Source: Alentia gelatinosa (taxonomy: Eukaryota; Annelida; Polychaeta; Phyllodocida; Polynoidae). From it: a stretch of DNA of 64,000 nt. The position numbers and the translations under genes were made by a program. Below the pieces are notes generated by a model that saw only the letters and a list, made by a program, of their open reading frames with translations, was not told the DNA's origin and searched no databases. Every line of letters starts with the position of its first letter. Position 1 is the first letter of the stretch. Of this stretch, positions 1 to 12,547 are shown in pieces. The stretch is taken from contig OX465579.1 in the NCBI GenBank assembly GCA_950022655.1, positions 138,455,118 through 138,519,117 on the forward strand, given 5' to 3'.

Positions 1-1721
1 GAAAGAAGATAACACATCTGAGTAAAGAATATTCAAAATGTGAATAATGCACCCTGAAGTTCTGTTATATTCGTAATCAAGGAGGGGTGGCTAATTTCAT
101 CAGTAGGGCGTAAACGGATAAATGTTTGTATGTACCAAGAGTTGGAACGGTTATTTAAGTATTTTATTTGAAAATCAGGTCATACGTCAGGTATAGAAAG
201 CATGGATGTGTGTATATATCACAACATCGTTTCACCACAGCACTCCTAAAAAGAATCTATCCAGAGAATATCATGAGCAAAGCTGTAAAGTCAGATTTCT
301 ATTTCCATTGCTCAAGATTGATTTCGATGGCACCTGTCCACATATTGAGCGACCAAGCCAATACCCGTTGATGTAGTACAATGCGGGTTTTGTTTAATGA
401 TAAACTGCATTTTGGATAATTCATAGCTGCTGAGCTACCATCAAGTAGTAAATGTGTTTTAGTGAAGGCGCATGTGTGGACGGTGTCTGCGCGGAATGCT
501 AGGAAATCCCTCTACTGGCGTATGCCAGCCGATGCACGTGCATTCATATTTAGGTGCCATGGCTTAGATGTACTGGTGGTGCCTGGTAGAGATGATAAAA
601 AGTATACCAGACCACGGGAGAAATAAAAAGGTAGCGGGAAACAGCACTCGTATGTTTACAGATAGTACCATTGGAAAGATATTGCAAGAGGTGTACATAG
701 TGTGCACTTAAGAGATATGGTAGAGTTTCCTTGACAATCTCAATATGATATAGCGGTATGTTGATATGTCCTATGTTATCTCCGATGGTCCTTCATTTAA
801 TGCACGCCACATAGTCTGTATACAATAGGCGGAATATAACGGATTAAATAATAGAGTATACTTAAGTGAAAAACGCCTACCGTCTTATTGCAACACATAG
901 CTATAGATACTTGTACTATTGTATGTGCAAATAGTAAACTAAATGAATGACTCCAAAGACTTTGTCCCGTTTTAAGCTTTCTTGCTGGTGTTACTGCAAC
1001 TTGCTACACTGACCAGACTGCCTAGAATACATCAAGATCCAGCTTATAAACTGGCTCTGTGTTTACCGCATGGGGACAACCTTGTTGATCGTAACCAAGG
1101 GTCCATTCCAGCGACCTATTACATAGAGCCAGCATGATCAGTTAGGCCAAGGGATAGAGCCTGTATGTCTCACATACAGATAATTTGGGATGCAACACTA
1201 CTAAGGAATTCTCTTCATAGAAAATAAATGGTTTCTCTTGTATGTAAATGATAAATTGTCGAAATTTATTTCAAAATTGATGTAAATATATATTTTTTGT
1301 AAATAGTGCCTAAATGTATGCCCAAAGACCCTTCCCTAATCTCAAAATCACCTCATGTAATTATTTTTTCCACTTTAGATATGTTACAACAGACATTGGT
1401 CTATCTTGAATGCTGTATTTTTGAAATCGCAAATAATGATTTCATATAGGTATAGTTTTACCCTCTAAAATCTTGGAACCATTGCGCAGACTATTTTTGC
1501 ATTATTTCCCTGACACATGCTAATGGCGCTCTCATTTTTCTTGCATCTTTCTAGCCACATACCTGTAATAGGTTCCAAAGCGTTTCATTTGACTTCGTCC
1601 TGTAATCGGACTCCCATTCAGTATCTCTCCTACAATGCAATAGATTAGCACTCAGTCACGGGCGAAACCCGGTCCACCTTTTTAGGCAGAATGGGACTAC
1701 TTTCCTGAAACAGGCCAGAGT
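1..1721. other. AT-rich stretch with no recognisable gene
   Basis: I see no convincing exon, RNA gene or repeat structure here. Open frames are short and lack recognisable protein motifs. It probably represents intergenic or intronic DNA. Confidence 0.5.
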
Positions 1722-2068
1722 TCATACAGGTTGAGACTTGGAACGAGTTTTTCTTGATTTTACCTTATTCGTAGTCATCAAGCGAAGAATCGTGGTGATT
1801 GAAGATTCCATTTCATTCATCCTCTTCTCCATAGACGAATTCGCTCCGTCCTGGGAAGTAGCAGCTGCCGTAGAGGAACTTGAACATCCATCTCCCGAAC
1901 TCGCTCCAGCTTGATTCGGCCCGCCGGCTTGAACATCTCGTGAAGTCGCTGTAGCCACCAATTCCGCATTATTTTCGATGTTTGGAGAAACTTCTAAACT
2001 TTCCCCAGAAACATTAATTTCCGAGGATTCATCATTAGCCTTGGAAGGCGCCCTCTTTCTTGATCAGC
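1722..2068 (-). pseudogene. ORF1/gag-like fragment of a retroelement
   Basis: A minus-strand frame of about 113 codons runs from just after a TGA near 2068 to a stop at 1722. It opens with a basic stretch (SRKRAPSK), passes through a Ser/Ala/Gly-rich linker and ends in a predicted short coiled coil (MEKRMNEMESSITTILRLM) followed by a basic tail. That layout is common in the first ORF (ORF1 or gag) of retrotransposons, but no zinc knuckle or other diagnostic motif is present, so the family is unassigned. It lies directly downstream, on the same strand, of a family A copy, which suggests that family A is the 5' untranslated part of this element. No reverse transcriptase follows. An ordinary low-complexity host exon cannot be excluded. 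Confidence 0.4.
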
Positions 2069-2069
2069 C

Positions 2070-2345
2070 CATGCTTAAGGCCTTTTAACCTCTCCGAGAT
2101 TAAAAATCGACTGCTCAGGTGAGCAGTTAAGAGCGGAATCTTATTTAAACCATACAAGGGTCACCAAGAAACCTCCGGTTACCGCATCAGGTAACTGGGT
2201 AACCTGGAAAGTATTTGTGACGGCAAACAACAAGTGAGATACCGCAGTGAATAAACCCGTGATAGATATTGGTTAATAATTTATATTTGTATAATCAGAG
2301 TGTTATTATTTCGGTTTGACCTATAGGTCAAGACCGAAATATATT
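2070..2345 (-). mobile_element. Family A element, copy 1
   Basis: On the minus strand this carries the family A order seen in five other places: a segment ending in CCAATA, TTATTCACTGCGGTA, a TCAC box, then AGGTTACC...GGTTACCTGATGCGGTAACC, a GGTTTCTTGGTGAC block, the hairpin CTGCTCACCTGAGCAG and TTTTTAATC. It matches the 48.9 kb copy nearly base for base through this core. Here, unlike the short copies, the sequence continues into a gag/ORF1-like frame. Confidence 0.7.
2308..2340. repeat. Short palindrome at the 5' end of family A copy 1
   Basis: ATTTCGGT and ACCGAAAT flank a TTGACCTATAGGTCAA core, with one extra base in the right arm. The other copies have a (TA)n array near this position, so this could be the target or the residue of a small hairpin element. 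Confidence 0.6.
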
Positions 2346-2439
2346 AGGGAAGACGGGGAACAGTTTTTGCGGCTTACATTATAATACATTAAAGTAATGT
2401 ATTCTGAATAATTAGAGTCTCGATACCGTCGATACCGGT

Positions 2440-3295
2440 CCGCACCCAGTGACAGCAGTGTATTTTCATATATTGTATAGGCACCTGTTGCGGTTCAGTG
2501 TATTTATATATATTGCAACAGGCTTCCACCTCCCTCCCTCCCTCCCTCCCTCCCTCCCTCTCTAGCGGGTATGTCCCGCGGGCGCCGATACCAGACGCGT
2601 TGGATGGAATCAGGGGCCCGTTGAATAAAGTTTGTACATTTATGTGGCTGGACGATAAGACAAACAGATTTTTGTACGATCTTTTTTTATTCAACGCCCT
2701 CAGAGGTGGGACATTCCATAACTTACGATCTTTTATTCAACGCTGACCGACAAAGGACAAACACAGTGCTTAAAACCTACAAACTTTTAAGATTAAGAAA
2801 CGGGCCCCAGACGCATTGGGTGGAATCAGGTCAAATAGGTCATCAGCGCACCCGTTGCGGTTCAATGAATACCTACTAGCGGGTGGGGGTTCCTCCCTCC
2901 CTCCCTCCCTCCCTCCCTCCCTCCCTCCCTCCCTCCCTCTCTCCCTCCCTCCCTCCCTCCCTCCCTAGCGTGTGGGTCCCGCGGGTGAGTTCGATCTGTA
3001 TATTTATGTTACGTTGAGCCTCTGACTATGTCTTATATGCTGGTGACCTATTTGACCTGATTCCCTCGAACATGTCTGGTGTCGGCACCCGTTGCGGTTC
3101 AATGAACACCCACGAGCGAGCGAGGGAGAGAGGGAGGGAGGGAGATGGAAGCCTGCTGCTATAAATATAAATACACTTCTGTCGCCGGCGCCCGCACCCG
3201 TTGCCGAGGACTTTCACACGTCCATGCGGTCAGAAACTCCACCCTCCCACTCACACCACTCAGCGCCCGTTGTGGTTCAATTTGTTGAAACCGAA
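2440..3295. repeat. Inverted-repeat module with CCCT arrays
   Basis: Two arms in opposite orientation (about 2484-2570 and 3090-3176) share a TGTATTTATAT block, GCAGGCTTCCA and a run of CCCT repeats. Between them are further CCCT/CTCC arrays (about 2890-2967) and repeated GTTGCGGTTCA modules (near 2488, 2849 and 3090, with a diverged one near 3266). Open frames on both strands here come from the simple repeats. It is probably a foldback-type repeat or a satellite-like composite. Confidence 0.65.
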
Positions 3296-3327
3296 ATCAT
3301 GGCAATGCCATGCCTACTATTAATCCT

Positions 3328-3330
<3 letters not shown>

Positions 3331-3411
<81 letters not shown>
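3331..3411. repeat. (TA)n microsatellite
   Basis: About 81 bases of uninterrupted alternating TA. It is not joined to a family A copy, unlike most of the long TA arrays in the window. Confidence 0.97.
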
Positions 3412-3412
<1 letters not shown>

Positions 3413-3558
3413 TTTTGGTACTTCTATCCAGTTGGTCAAACCAAGAGCCCAGTAACTTGTACACTGTAGTTTTATCATATTTGTGTGTGTGTTTTTTTAC
3501 CGTTGCAATAGCCGGGTACATGTCATTGCGGGAAACAACCAGGGACAATATATATTAA

Positions 3559-4828
3559 TGTGTATACATACGTGTCAGGTTTTATAACAAAGAGAGTCCT
3601 TCAAATTGTATGTAAGTATGTTTGAATTTCTCCCCTTTAAAAGTAACCATTCTAACACAAATGATTTTGAAATATAATGATTCTTGCCTACGATGTAACT
3701 AATTAGGTAAAGTCTCAAGTGGAATTGATTTTCTATTTAGAGAATGAAAATGCATGGGATCTATATTACTGAAAGGATTAATGGAGTCTATACAGCCCAA
3801 GAGATTGTTTCATCAGGCACTGGCCGGCAACTCAGAGGCTGAATGTATGGTGTATGTAATTTTCGCTTTGTCTGATTCTTCTTGATTCTTCTATCACACC
3901 AAAGAAGCTTAAGCCCATTAAAGTTTAATAGTGCGTTTATGGACTATTTCAAGCAAGGTAAAATGGCAAGTTTTGCTACTTACTGCTAAATTGGCTGATT
4001 ATCATTGCTTTTTCCTTAAATACAGCCTTCTAACCACCATATCAAAATTTGTACTTTCTAGCTATTGGCCTCTAAAAACATTACCTTGAGACTGAATTAT
4101 TTCTTTCCGTTGAATGTTAATTCCTTCTTTTTGATCTACCGTGAGACTCTCATACAACATGTATCCATTTACTATATAGCCGAAAATAGTACACTCTGAC
4201 ATCAATTGGTCAACGGAGGTCGAGTTTGTCATCTATACATCTTTAACCTGATACGTTCAGGCCACCAAAAGTGACCTGGAAAGCAGTAATCTGCATATCT
4301 ACATCTAGCCCATTCTTCTGGAGACGATCGGAATCATTGCTCCCAAATATGTATCTCTATATTTTTTATCTAAAGATTGACAACGCATGCGTGTGTCTTA
4401 ATTTACTATAAGTAGAAGATGCATAGTATGTAGTAGGTAAGGATCACTTCATATTTGTCATATTATTCAGTGGTGTGGAGAAGACTAATCGGATTTTCAT
4501 ATCATTCACATGGCTATAACCTAATTACTACCGAACCAAACTAATAGATAGAGGTGAACGTTAAGGTCAGGAGGATGACTGGGATCGAGTCATGTCACAT
4601 CATTTTGTTCTGGGCTTTGTCACTTTAGATGGTGCCTCCCCTAATTCTGTCAACCATTACTCAGGGAACACTCTTTCGGTGGTTGTAGCCATGGTCTGAG
4701 TAGAGATGAAAAGTTCATATTGCCTTGAATACCATGTCTTTACAACACAATACAGAACATAATATCTTTCACGAGCCACACGTTCAAGATATATATTAAA
4801 AGAGAATAATTTAAAGCAACATCGGAAT
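3559..4828. other. No recognisable feature
   Basis: AT-rich sequence without a supported exon or structured repeat. Confidence 0.5.
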
Positions 4829-5007
4829 GGGGCTATCCATAAAGTATGTATGCGTAATTTCCGAAATTTTTTAACCCACCCCCACCCCCCTCTCTCTCGA
4901 TCCTGCACACAATAGAAAAAGAGAATGGACATACGCTAAATTTCCGAAATCTTTGACCCCCACCCACCCAACCCCCCTCAGTGCGTACGTATGTTATGGA
5001 TGACCCC
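4829..5007. mobile_element. Palindromic MITE (GGGGNNATCCATAA termini)
   Basis: The left end GGGGCTATCCATAAAGTATG and the right end CATACGTACGCACTGAGGGG (read on the minus strand, with GGGGTCATCCATAA outermost) form terminal inverted repeats around a duplicated TTTCCGAAAT...CCCCCACCC interior. The element is 179 bp and non-coding. The bases AAT abut both ends and may be a target duplication. Related fragments occur at 47.3 and 49.3 kb. Confidence 0.75.
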
Positions 5008-7255
5008 AATCTTATCACATAACGAAGGTAAAATCTCATGCCGTAAGAATACCATCTGATTTACAACAAAGTTATAGGTTCTTAAGTCTGGCAATGAATT
5101 AGCTATATTTCCTTAATATCCCAGTAACCTATCAAATTTACTCATATATGAAAGAAAGTGGACGGATACACCTAGTTGGCGACGGAGCTACATTGCACAC
5201 AATCAATGTATCAACCTGGCATAGTATCCCCCGATGGATAATGGAAACAAATAAGTCCTACCTACTTTTGCTTTGTATAAAGTGGCTTGCAGTTCTTTCA
5301 GACCACATTAGATATAGGCTTGGCCCCATAATGGTTGGCAAACCATAAGTGTGCACGATACAAAATCTGTATGAGCAAAATATGTGGAATAAGGCCTGGT
5401 CACACCCCTACAACCTGATTGTCGAACGGAGATAAAGGTTATAGACGGCTATAAAAGTAGTTGTCCTTATCGTATTGCACACAGTAGCACTTGTGCGGCC
5501 GGCCCTGCAGCTATGAGCAACTTGGTGAGATGCCACAGATACATCACATCACAATCATAAGATGTTCATGATGGGCCATTCGATAACTGAGTTGCAGCAA
5601 CGTGGCCGGCGTTGCAAATGAGTTGTTGCCGAGGTTGGTATCGAGAAAGGAGCAGACGACCAGTAGAAAGTCTAGCATTACAAGACACCGGGAGCAGCCT
5701 AGTAGGTAGATTTAGCCAAACACATGTAAAGCCAGTCATACTTCTTGTGTTTCTATAACTTTTTTCACACATTTGAGCATCCCCATTCCTATGAACGTGC
5801 GTTTGTTTTGGTACAAAACCTACTACATCCGATAATTTAGCATTTAGATTCTGGGTAGATAGGATTCTGGGTAGATTATATTCACTTTAAGAGATGATAC
5901 GGATAGATTTAGTTCAACAAAATGTATGGATCAGGAATTGATCATGACTTTAGTCCATGATTGCCTGCAATTGTTACTAATTGTCATAGACACAGGACCT
6001 TACATAATGATACATAAACGACCAATTTTAGATAGAAACCCCAGATATGCCAAATCTAAAGCAATGCGTTTCAGAACATGTCATCATATTTTGTTATGGT
6101 TTCGTTCTAGAATTAACTGAGAGCACCTATTATATGAGAGAGATGTATATTGTAAAGTTAGTGTTGATCACAAATTCTGTGTCATATTGGGAAATTAAGT
6201 GTAAAAGTGCAAGCTGACAAGAACACAGCTTTAAGATCAAACACTTACAATCAAGTTACAAGATCAATTGATGTACGTTGAGTACATGAGCTTGGTATAA
6301 CCAGCTAAAAGGAATGCTGAAACTGGGGAGAGGTCGGGGAATATGCACTGCTAATAATCCAGCTAAAATTCCTGGTATTGATAGACATTTAAGCGAACAA
6401 TAGTCATGTTAGAAAGGATATCTTAATTAAACTAATTGCAGTACGCATAGTATTGCAAAGTTTGCATATTATTTAAAATAACCTTAAGTCAGTTCCTGTC
6501 CTCGTATTAGACATTGAAAACAGAGTGGTCATCTATTATGCACCGGACAGAGTAAGAATCATATTGGGAGAACTGGCTTGCACTCAGAATTTCCTTTTTG
6601 TACATAAGAACTCTGTATATAGGTATTATAAATAGTTTGCCGGTATGGCCATAGGCTGGACGTGTTGATCCAGGCTCATTTCGAAATATGACAAAGATTG
6701 AAAACTGAAACCCACTGATTACCTGTACTCATAGTAAACACTATAACATCATATACATACCCACCTCAAAGGTCTTTAACCATTATCTCGACGAACGATG
6801 TCGTTATCCTGTCGAACCATTATCATGGTCTAGAAAGAAGAGCTGAAACATTGCCCTGTCCCGGAGACCTTTGCTAATTTCTCACCGGACGTTGCGCCAG
6901 GAAACGAGGCTACAATTTCCTTGTCTCGACGAATAATAGCCCCCCGAGAATAGTACAAGAAGAGTGAGGGTCTGATTCTCTTCAGGTCGCTTGATGGCAC
7001 AGGCGTCAGTCACCCGTCTTTTCTCTGAATCTGGGACTTAATTCTATCAGAAAGTCTTATTGCGATAGTGGTGTCAATATATAATTCTATTCTTAAATGG
7101 AGTTGAAGGGCAATCGCCTACACTATCCATGTTATTGCAGATCTTATGAGATTAGAAGGGCACAGCACCGTGGCAACGATATTATTGCACCAATGAAGAT
7201 GGGCTACACAAATTGCCTTTTTCCCATTACTTTCACTGCACGAGAACCACTGTGA
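5008..7255. other. No supported gene
   Basis: No convincing exon. A GGCCTGGTCACACC motif near 5394 resembles a transposon terminus but no partner end was found. A 16-bp unit GATTCTGGGTAGATAG is duplicated in tandem at about 5848-5880. Confidence 0.45.
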
Positions 7256-8200
7256 ATGCGCCCGACGTATCTATAGGTATGCTTTTGCGTGTACAAGGTC
7301 GTCCTATTCCGCGTGTGGATACGCCTAACCTGTAGGTGCCCGATTCATATATAAGCCGGATTCATATATACGCCGGATTCTGTTGTATTTACGCCACTAT
7401 CCAATAGTTCCAATCTCTGCCACTTGGAGACACCATTCTAGCTTTTTCATTTGCCATTAGGCATTAAGTCCTTGGTTTATGGAAAATCCAATGTTATATT
7501 ACCAATTTTTATTATAAAATCTTTCTAAATCCCTAATAAGTATCATTCCATTAATTACATATGATAAACCCAGCATTCTCTGTCATTTTTACCATTTGTT
7601 ATGATTATACACACAATCAAAACACCACTCTTCTGAAGTCATACTTTGGGTACTGTATATATAACACAAGGTCTGTTCAGATATCAACCTATTTGCCAAC
7701 ACTGACCCGCCGCATGCTGCCGCCGCCCCCCCCCCTCCCGGTACCCCCCGACAATCTACACTCGCTCAAGTGAGGGGGAACAGGGCTTCACTAAGACCGG
7801 GTGCTAAAAGAACACATAATTAACAGCAGCAGCGGGGGCTGGGGAGGAGGACTTCCTTTTTATTTTCTATCTTTCTATTTTTCTATTTTTTCTATATTGC
7901 GCAAAGGTTATTTCCTCTCGTATACGCCAGGTGTGAAATACAGCCAAGACGCGTCCGTATTCAAAAGGAAACAGTATACGCCTCATACGCTGGCATGAAA
8001 TATGGGCGTATATATATGAAAACAAGTCAATTTTCAGCCGATACATGCACTTCCGCGATGGCGTATATATGAAAAAATGTGTGGTTTTCGCACAGTGTTT
8101 TAAATTCAGCATAGCATTTTGAAGTAAATGGAACTATAATACCGAAAGGATGACGGGATTGTATTTTTCATACAGGCTAATGGTGAGAGCAAAACATTCT
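7256..8200 (+). mobile_element. Family B dispersed repeat, copy 1
   Basis: This segment aligns in the same orientation with 28.06-28.99 kb. Shared landmarks in order are TAGGTATGCTTTTGCG, ACAAGGTCGTCCTATTCC, tandem GATTCATATATACGCC units, TTCTGTTGTATTT, a variable C/G-rich middle, TATACGCCAGGTGTGAAATA, CAGCCAAGA and GTCCGTAT. It has no coding capacity. The many near-palindromic TATACGCC motifs suggest a non-autonomous DNA transposon, but clear termini were not found. Confidence 0.7.
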
Positions 8201-8421
8201 ATATATCTTTTTTTGACAAGATTGTTTATTGACAAGACCAGTTATTAAACATGATATATGATTTCCAACCGATCTAGGGGGCAAACAAAGAAACAGACAA
8301 ATATATAATTTTACATACAGTGCTAAAAAATAATTCAATAGAGTATTTTAAGACAATCTTGATTGCCTACAGATATTTCATAGACATGAAAAGTCATTGA
8401 GGTTTTCATCATACAGTCTTG

Positions 8422-10245
8422 TCATATTTCAGTTATATGGTCACCTTTGGTAAGGCAGCAAAAACTCATTAGATAGAACACTAGTACATAAAATAACACT
8501 TTGGACATACAATAGACACTTGAGAAATACTCAAACACAAAGGAGACACTAGATCGAAGAAGAGAAAAAAAGTATAGAGTAGAGAAAATACAAAACGAAT
8601 GGTGGCCCAAAACAGTATAGACAGAATTACCCCTATTACCTACCCCACAAAAACCCATGGTTCTCTCCCCAGTGGGCCAACCTGTACTATACAATCATAT
8701 ACACTCATATCAGGTTTAATTTTCTTTTTGAACCCCTCATGATCCATGATACACTGAACATCTTCAGGGAGACCATCCCACAGTAATTTTCCCACATATA
8801 GTGGTGATCTACGGAACAGTCACGTGTGTCCTAGGACGTTGGATCTTCAGCTTTACTTTTCCAGTGCTACGAATATCTCTTGCTCTTTCTACGATCAAAT
8901 TCTCGTCTCAACTTTCCTACCAGTGGATAAAGGCCAGGACTTGGACATTTCTTCTGGTCTCTAAGTCAACTAGATTTGCTCTCTCCTGCATAACCTTCAT
9001 TCCCAACCTAACCATACCACTGTATCTAAAACAAGTCTGTAATGCATCATTAACTAATGTTTGCAGTTTTTTCTTCTGAAGAGTCACACATATAAAACTA
9101 CAGTACTCCAAATTGGTTAATGTCATTGTCTTCAGTATTGCGATAGCAGTGACATTGTCTATAAAGAAACCAAGTTTCCTGAGTTTGAACAACTTTAGTT
9201 GGAAGTCCCTCTTGAGCTTTTAGTAAAATAGGGTGAAATTAGGTACCTTAGGTTGTGAAATTTTTGGGAATGGCCAAGATTATACCATTGGCCCACTCTG
9301 GTGGGAAAGTTCTGCCATTTATTGCTTTATTTATAATTTGCTGCAGAACATCGGGTAGGAGGCTGAACAACATTTTCAGAAATGATGTACCTCAAACAGT
9401 CTGCCTCTCAACCTCATAGTTATCTAGATTGTCTGCCGGGATGTTTGATGCCACTTTGGAGTAGTACTCATTTAGAAATTCTGGTAGTAATTTGTCACTT
9501 ACTATATTACCATCTAGCCTTTCAATCCCAAATTTACACAGTGGGTTGCCTTTTGCTGCCCAAACAATGTTCACACATCTCCAGACGTTTTTGGGGTTAG
9601 TCTGGTTATCTGCCAAATTTTGTTGCACCAACCTGGCTTTTGCCTTACGGATCATTCTATTTATTTCTCGGGACATTTTACGGCAGCCATGTTTTTCATA
9701 TATATTCCCACTGATGGTACATTGCTCCAACAGAGCTGCGCGTTTAGTAATAAGCTGTTGTGTCTCAACTGGTAGGTCAATCCCATCCCTTTGCTTAACC
9801 TCAATTTCCTTGATTGGGCAAACCCTCACAAGGTATTCACTCAGGTGGGTCTCCCATTCATTATAAATACTGAGCTCTCATCAGAACATTCCACAACAAA
9901 GCTCAAGAAGTGACTGCAATCCCTCCAGTGTGTGTTCCTATATGACCGCCTCACACATATCCTCATTGAGGTCACTGGTTTAGCAAACTTTCTGACAGCA
10001 TAAATGGGCACATGGTCACAGATATAGCAATTCACGTTACCTCCGCCTACCAGGTGAGGGTATTAGTATCAATAAGGTCCAATTTTGAGTTACCAAATTT
10101 ATGTAGATAAGTATCAAGACTCCTGACCGCTAAGAGACCGTGTTGTACCAGAAAGTCGTTGATGATATTATATTTTGTACTGGTTTGAGTATTTAGGTTT
10201 ATATTCTTGTCTGGAAGTACAAACCTGATTCAGTGTAACCATCGT
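8422..10245 (-). pseudogene. Decayed LINE (endonuclease / reverse transcriptase)
   Basis: Read on the minus strand, the fragments appear in LINE ORF2 order. First is the end of an endonuclease (about 10200-9850): KYNIINDFLVQHGL, SKLDLIDTN and a CDHVPIYA block that corresponds to the SDHxPI motif. Next is an open linker (9829-9392) with the typical NRMIRKAKAR and NPKNVWRCVN motifs, then a reverse-transcriptase start (FPPEWANGIIL). The central catalytic part, including the expected YxDD box, is missing. The C-terminal region follows (9192-8690: NLEYCSFICV, GKLLWDGLPEDVQ). Stops and frameshifts separate the pieces, so it is dead. The layout is CR1/L2/Jockey-like; the clade is unresolved. The upstream end runs into a family A copy. 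The non-coding part to about 8420 is probably 3' UTR. Confidence 0.85.
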
Positions 10246-10249
10246 GAAT

Positions 10250-10490
10250 AGTATATATATATATAGATTATATATATATATATAATTATATAACCTCGTT
10301 TATGTATATATGAATTAAGCCAATGAGCTACACCTATTTATTCCCTGCGGTAATAGAGCAGCTCGCATCAGCTCACGTCATTGTTATGTATCTAGGTATC
10401 TGCTGCGGTAACTAAAGGTAACGTGGTAACGAACACCTGGATAACGGTTCATTCCGCTGCTAAACCTTGTACTATCTACACATGTTTTAA
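10250..10490 (+). mobile_element. Family A element, copy 2 (diverged)
   Basis: TA-rich sequence at 10250-10283 is followed by AATTATATAACC, AAGCCAATGAGCT, TATTTATTCCCTGCGGTA, a TCACGTCA box and TGCTGCGGTAAC, matching the family A order on the + strand. Its 5' part is closest to the 30.3 kb copy. The 3' end is not clear. Confidence 0.6.
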
Positions 10491-12185
10491 TAAGGCATGG
10501 GGTATTTATTTATGTGGGTCTCGGAATCTGTTCTCTCTGGCTCATGTTAATACCATGTTTATTTACATTACCTTACTAACAGTCCTATGTTTGTTTTAAG
10601 ACAACAAGTGCAAATAGACGTTTAGATGCTCAGAGTCAGGGATAGATTCAGGGGTGAGGGTCTATGACAGATTAGACAAGGAAGACTGCCAAGAGACTCA
10701 AACATTCCTACGGAGCTCTGATACCCTTCCGACTGTTGATGTAGTCATTGTGAAATTTAAGGATATCCTATAGTTCTACCTAAATCGTTATTGAATTTGA
10801 ATTGACGATAACATAGCGACACTGAAGCATATGTTATATACACCAGCTACCCAAAACGCCCAAACCAAAATAAAACACAATAGCGATCGTTCTAATTGAA
10901 GAGAGAGTATTAACCGACCCCCCTAGTAATTATCGCAAAACCTGTGTTTTTCCATAACACTACCTAGATATATTAACCCACCCACTCACACCAAAAGAAC
11001 AAACGAGACACCAGTGAGCACTTCTATGACCTCATGCCACCGCATATCTAACAATGCCAGAATGTCTTCACACAAATGAAATAATATTTCAAAAAAGTAA
11101 ATGCTATTTCCTTTCCAGCCACAGCTCTTTGTTAATTTCCTTCTCAAATGTTTCTTTGTTCCTTATATGTTGATTCGAAGATTCTCGGTTGTAAATAAAC
11201 TGACGAATCTCTATATCTGATAATTCTGATACAGCTTTTTTCCATCGGATTCTTAGGATCTCATGCGAGCAGATTCTCTTGTGTGTTGCCAAGTTATGCT
11301 AACTTGCCTTCTTGGGATGTCAACTTCCCGATTCACACTTCTAAGGTCTAACAAAGTTTCCAGTAGCTGTCATGTCTGAATGTACCTTGACATAAATCTA
11401 CTAACGAGACACTTTCAAAGTCCGATATCATTGAGCCTAGATTTGATGTACCATGCATCAAGATCATCTGGGTTACTTTCCCATAAACGTTTTTATCTAT
11501 ATTCACCAGACAAAGACATACGTGTTCACCAGAAATTACAGATCTTCACCTCTATTGCACGTGTATAATTGAAGAGAAATACTCAGGCTTTTGGACTAAA
11601 TAAGTCTGGCAGTTTAGGGAGATAAAGTTAATTGTAAATAATTTGTACATTTCCGGATCGCCATCAATGGTCCATTATTTGCTGACAATTAGACCATTAT
11701 TTGCTGACAACTAGCTATCACATGTATGTAGGATTTATTCATATTTAGACACTATGTGCGCATCTGGTGATGTAATTCCTTTGAGTGTGTGTGTGTTAGA
11801 GCACGTACATATATGTATGTGTATTTCATGGAGATCACATGGGTATAAGTGTATTTTATGGTAACATAAGTTGTATATGGGCGTCATGGCCATGTAAGGT
11901 TTAAACATACAAATACATCCGTCTTAAATCTATGCAAAGTGATATATATCAGCAACAGAAATACACCGAAGGTCTTTATTCTGTGTTTGATAACGGCATT
12001 GTGAGTTTCATGGTAGTATATTTGTCATTGCTGGAACTGGGTGCTGTGGTTTAGTTAACGTTGGAGAGGAAAACAATCGATTGGGAGGGAGACCCTCAAC
12101 CAGATGAACAAAGGTTAGATGCCCAGACGGCTCGAGGGCAGTACGGTCGGCAGGTAACATACGGGTGGAGACAGCGTTCAGGGAC
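10491..12185. other. No supported gene; small tandem duplication
   Basis: No convincing exon. A 22-bp unit, CCATTATTTGCTGACAAYTAG plus one base, occurs twice in tandem at about 11671-11714. Confidence 0.5.
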
Positions 12186-12547
12186 AACACTTTAAAGATG
12201 TATTACTCCACGCCTCGAATCGGGTCTCCGCCATCCCAACCACCAGGCCCACCATTTATCTCACCCCTTTCAAGGTTAGGGGAGTTGAAATTTCTTGTCT
12301 TGTCTTGTCATCTATCTGAAATCCTGGCCGTTGATTGGTCAATCGCCTATGACGTCATCTCGTATTCACTACGCCACGACCGTGGAGTAGTATTGTCACT
12401 TTACCGGGGTGATCGTTGAGTATTTTTTTTTCTAATGTTATTCCTACGGCTACACTTGTACAAGGGGTGAGATAAAACACTTTAAAGATGTATTACTCCA
12501 CGCCTCGAATCGGGTCTCCGCCATCCGAACCACCAGGCCCACCATTT
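12186..12547. mobile_element. Inverted-repeat element between 72-bp direct repeats
   Basis: The 72 bp at 12186-12257 are repeated at 12476-12547 with only about one difference. Between them lies a 216-bp segment whose ends are inverted repeats: ATCTCACCCCTTTCAAG on the left and CAAGGGGTGAGAT on the right (12258-12473). It is non-coding. The near-identity of the direct repeats implies a recent event. Such a long direct repeat is not a normal target-site duplication. Confidence 0.75.

Noticed and set aside
3310..3558. Frames of alternating Tyr-Ile
   Set aside because: Translation of the (TA)n array.
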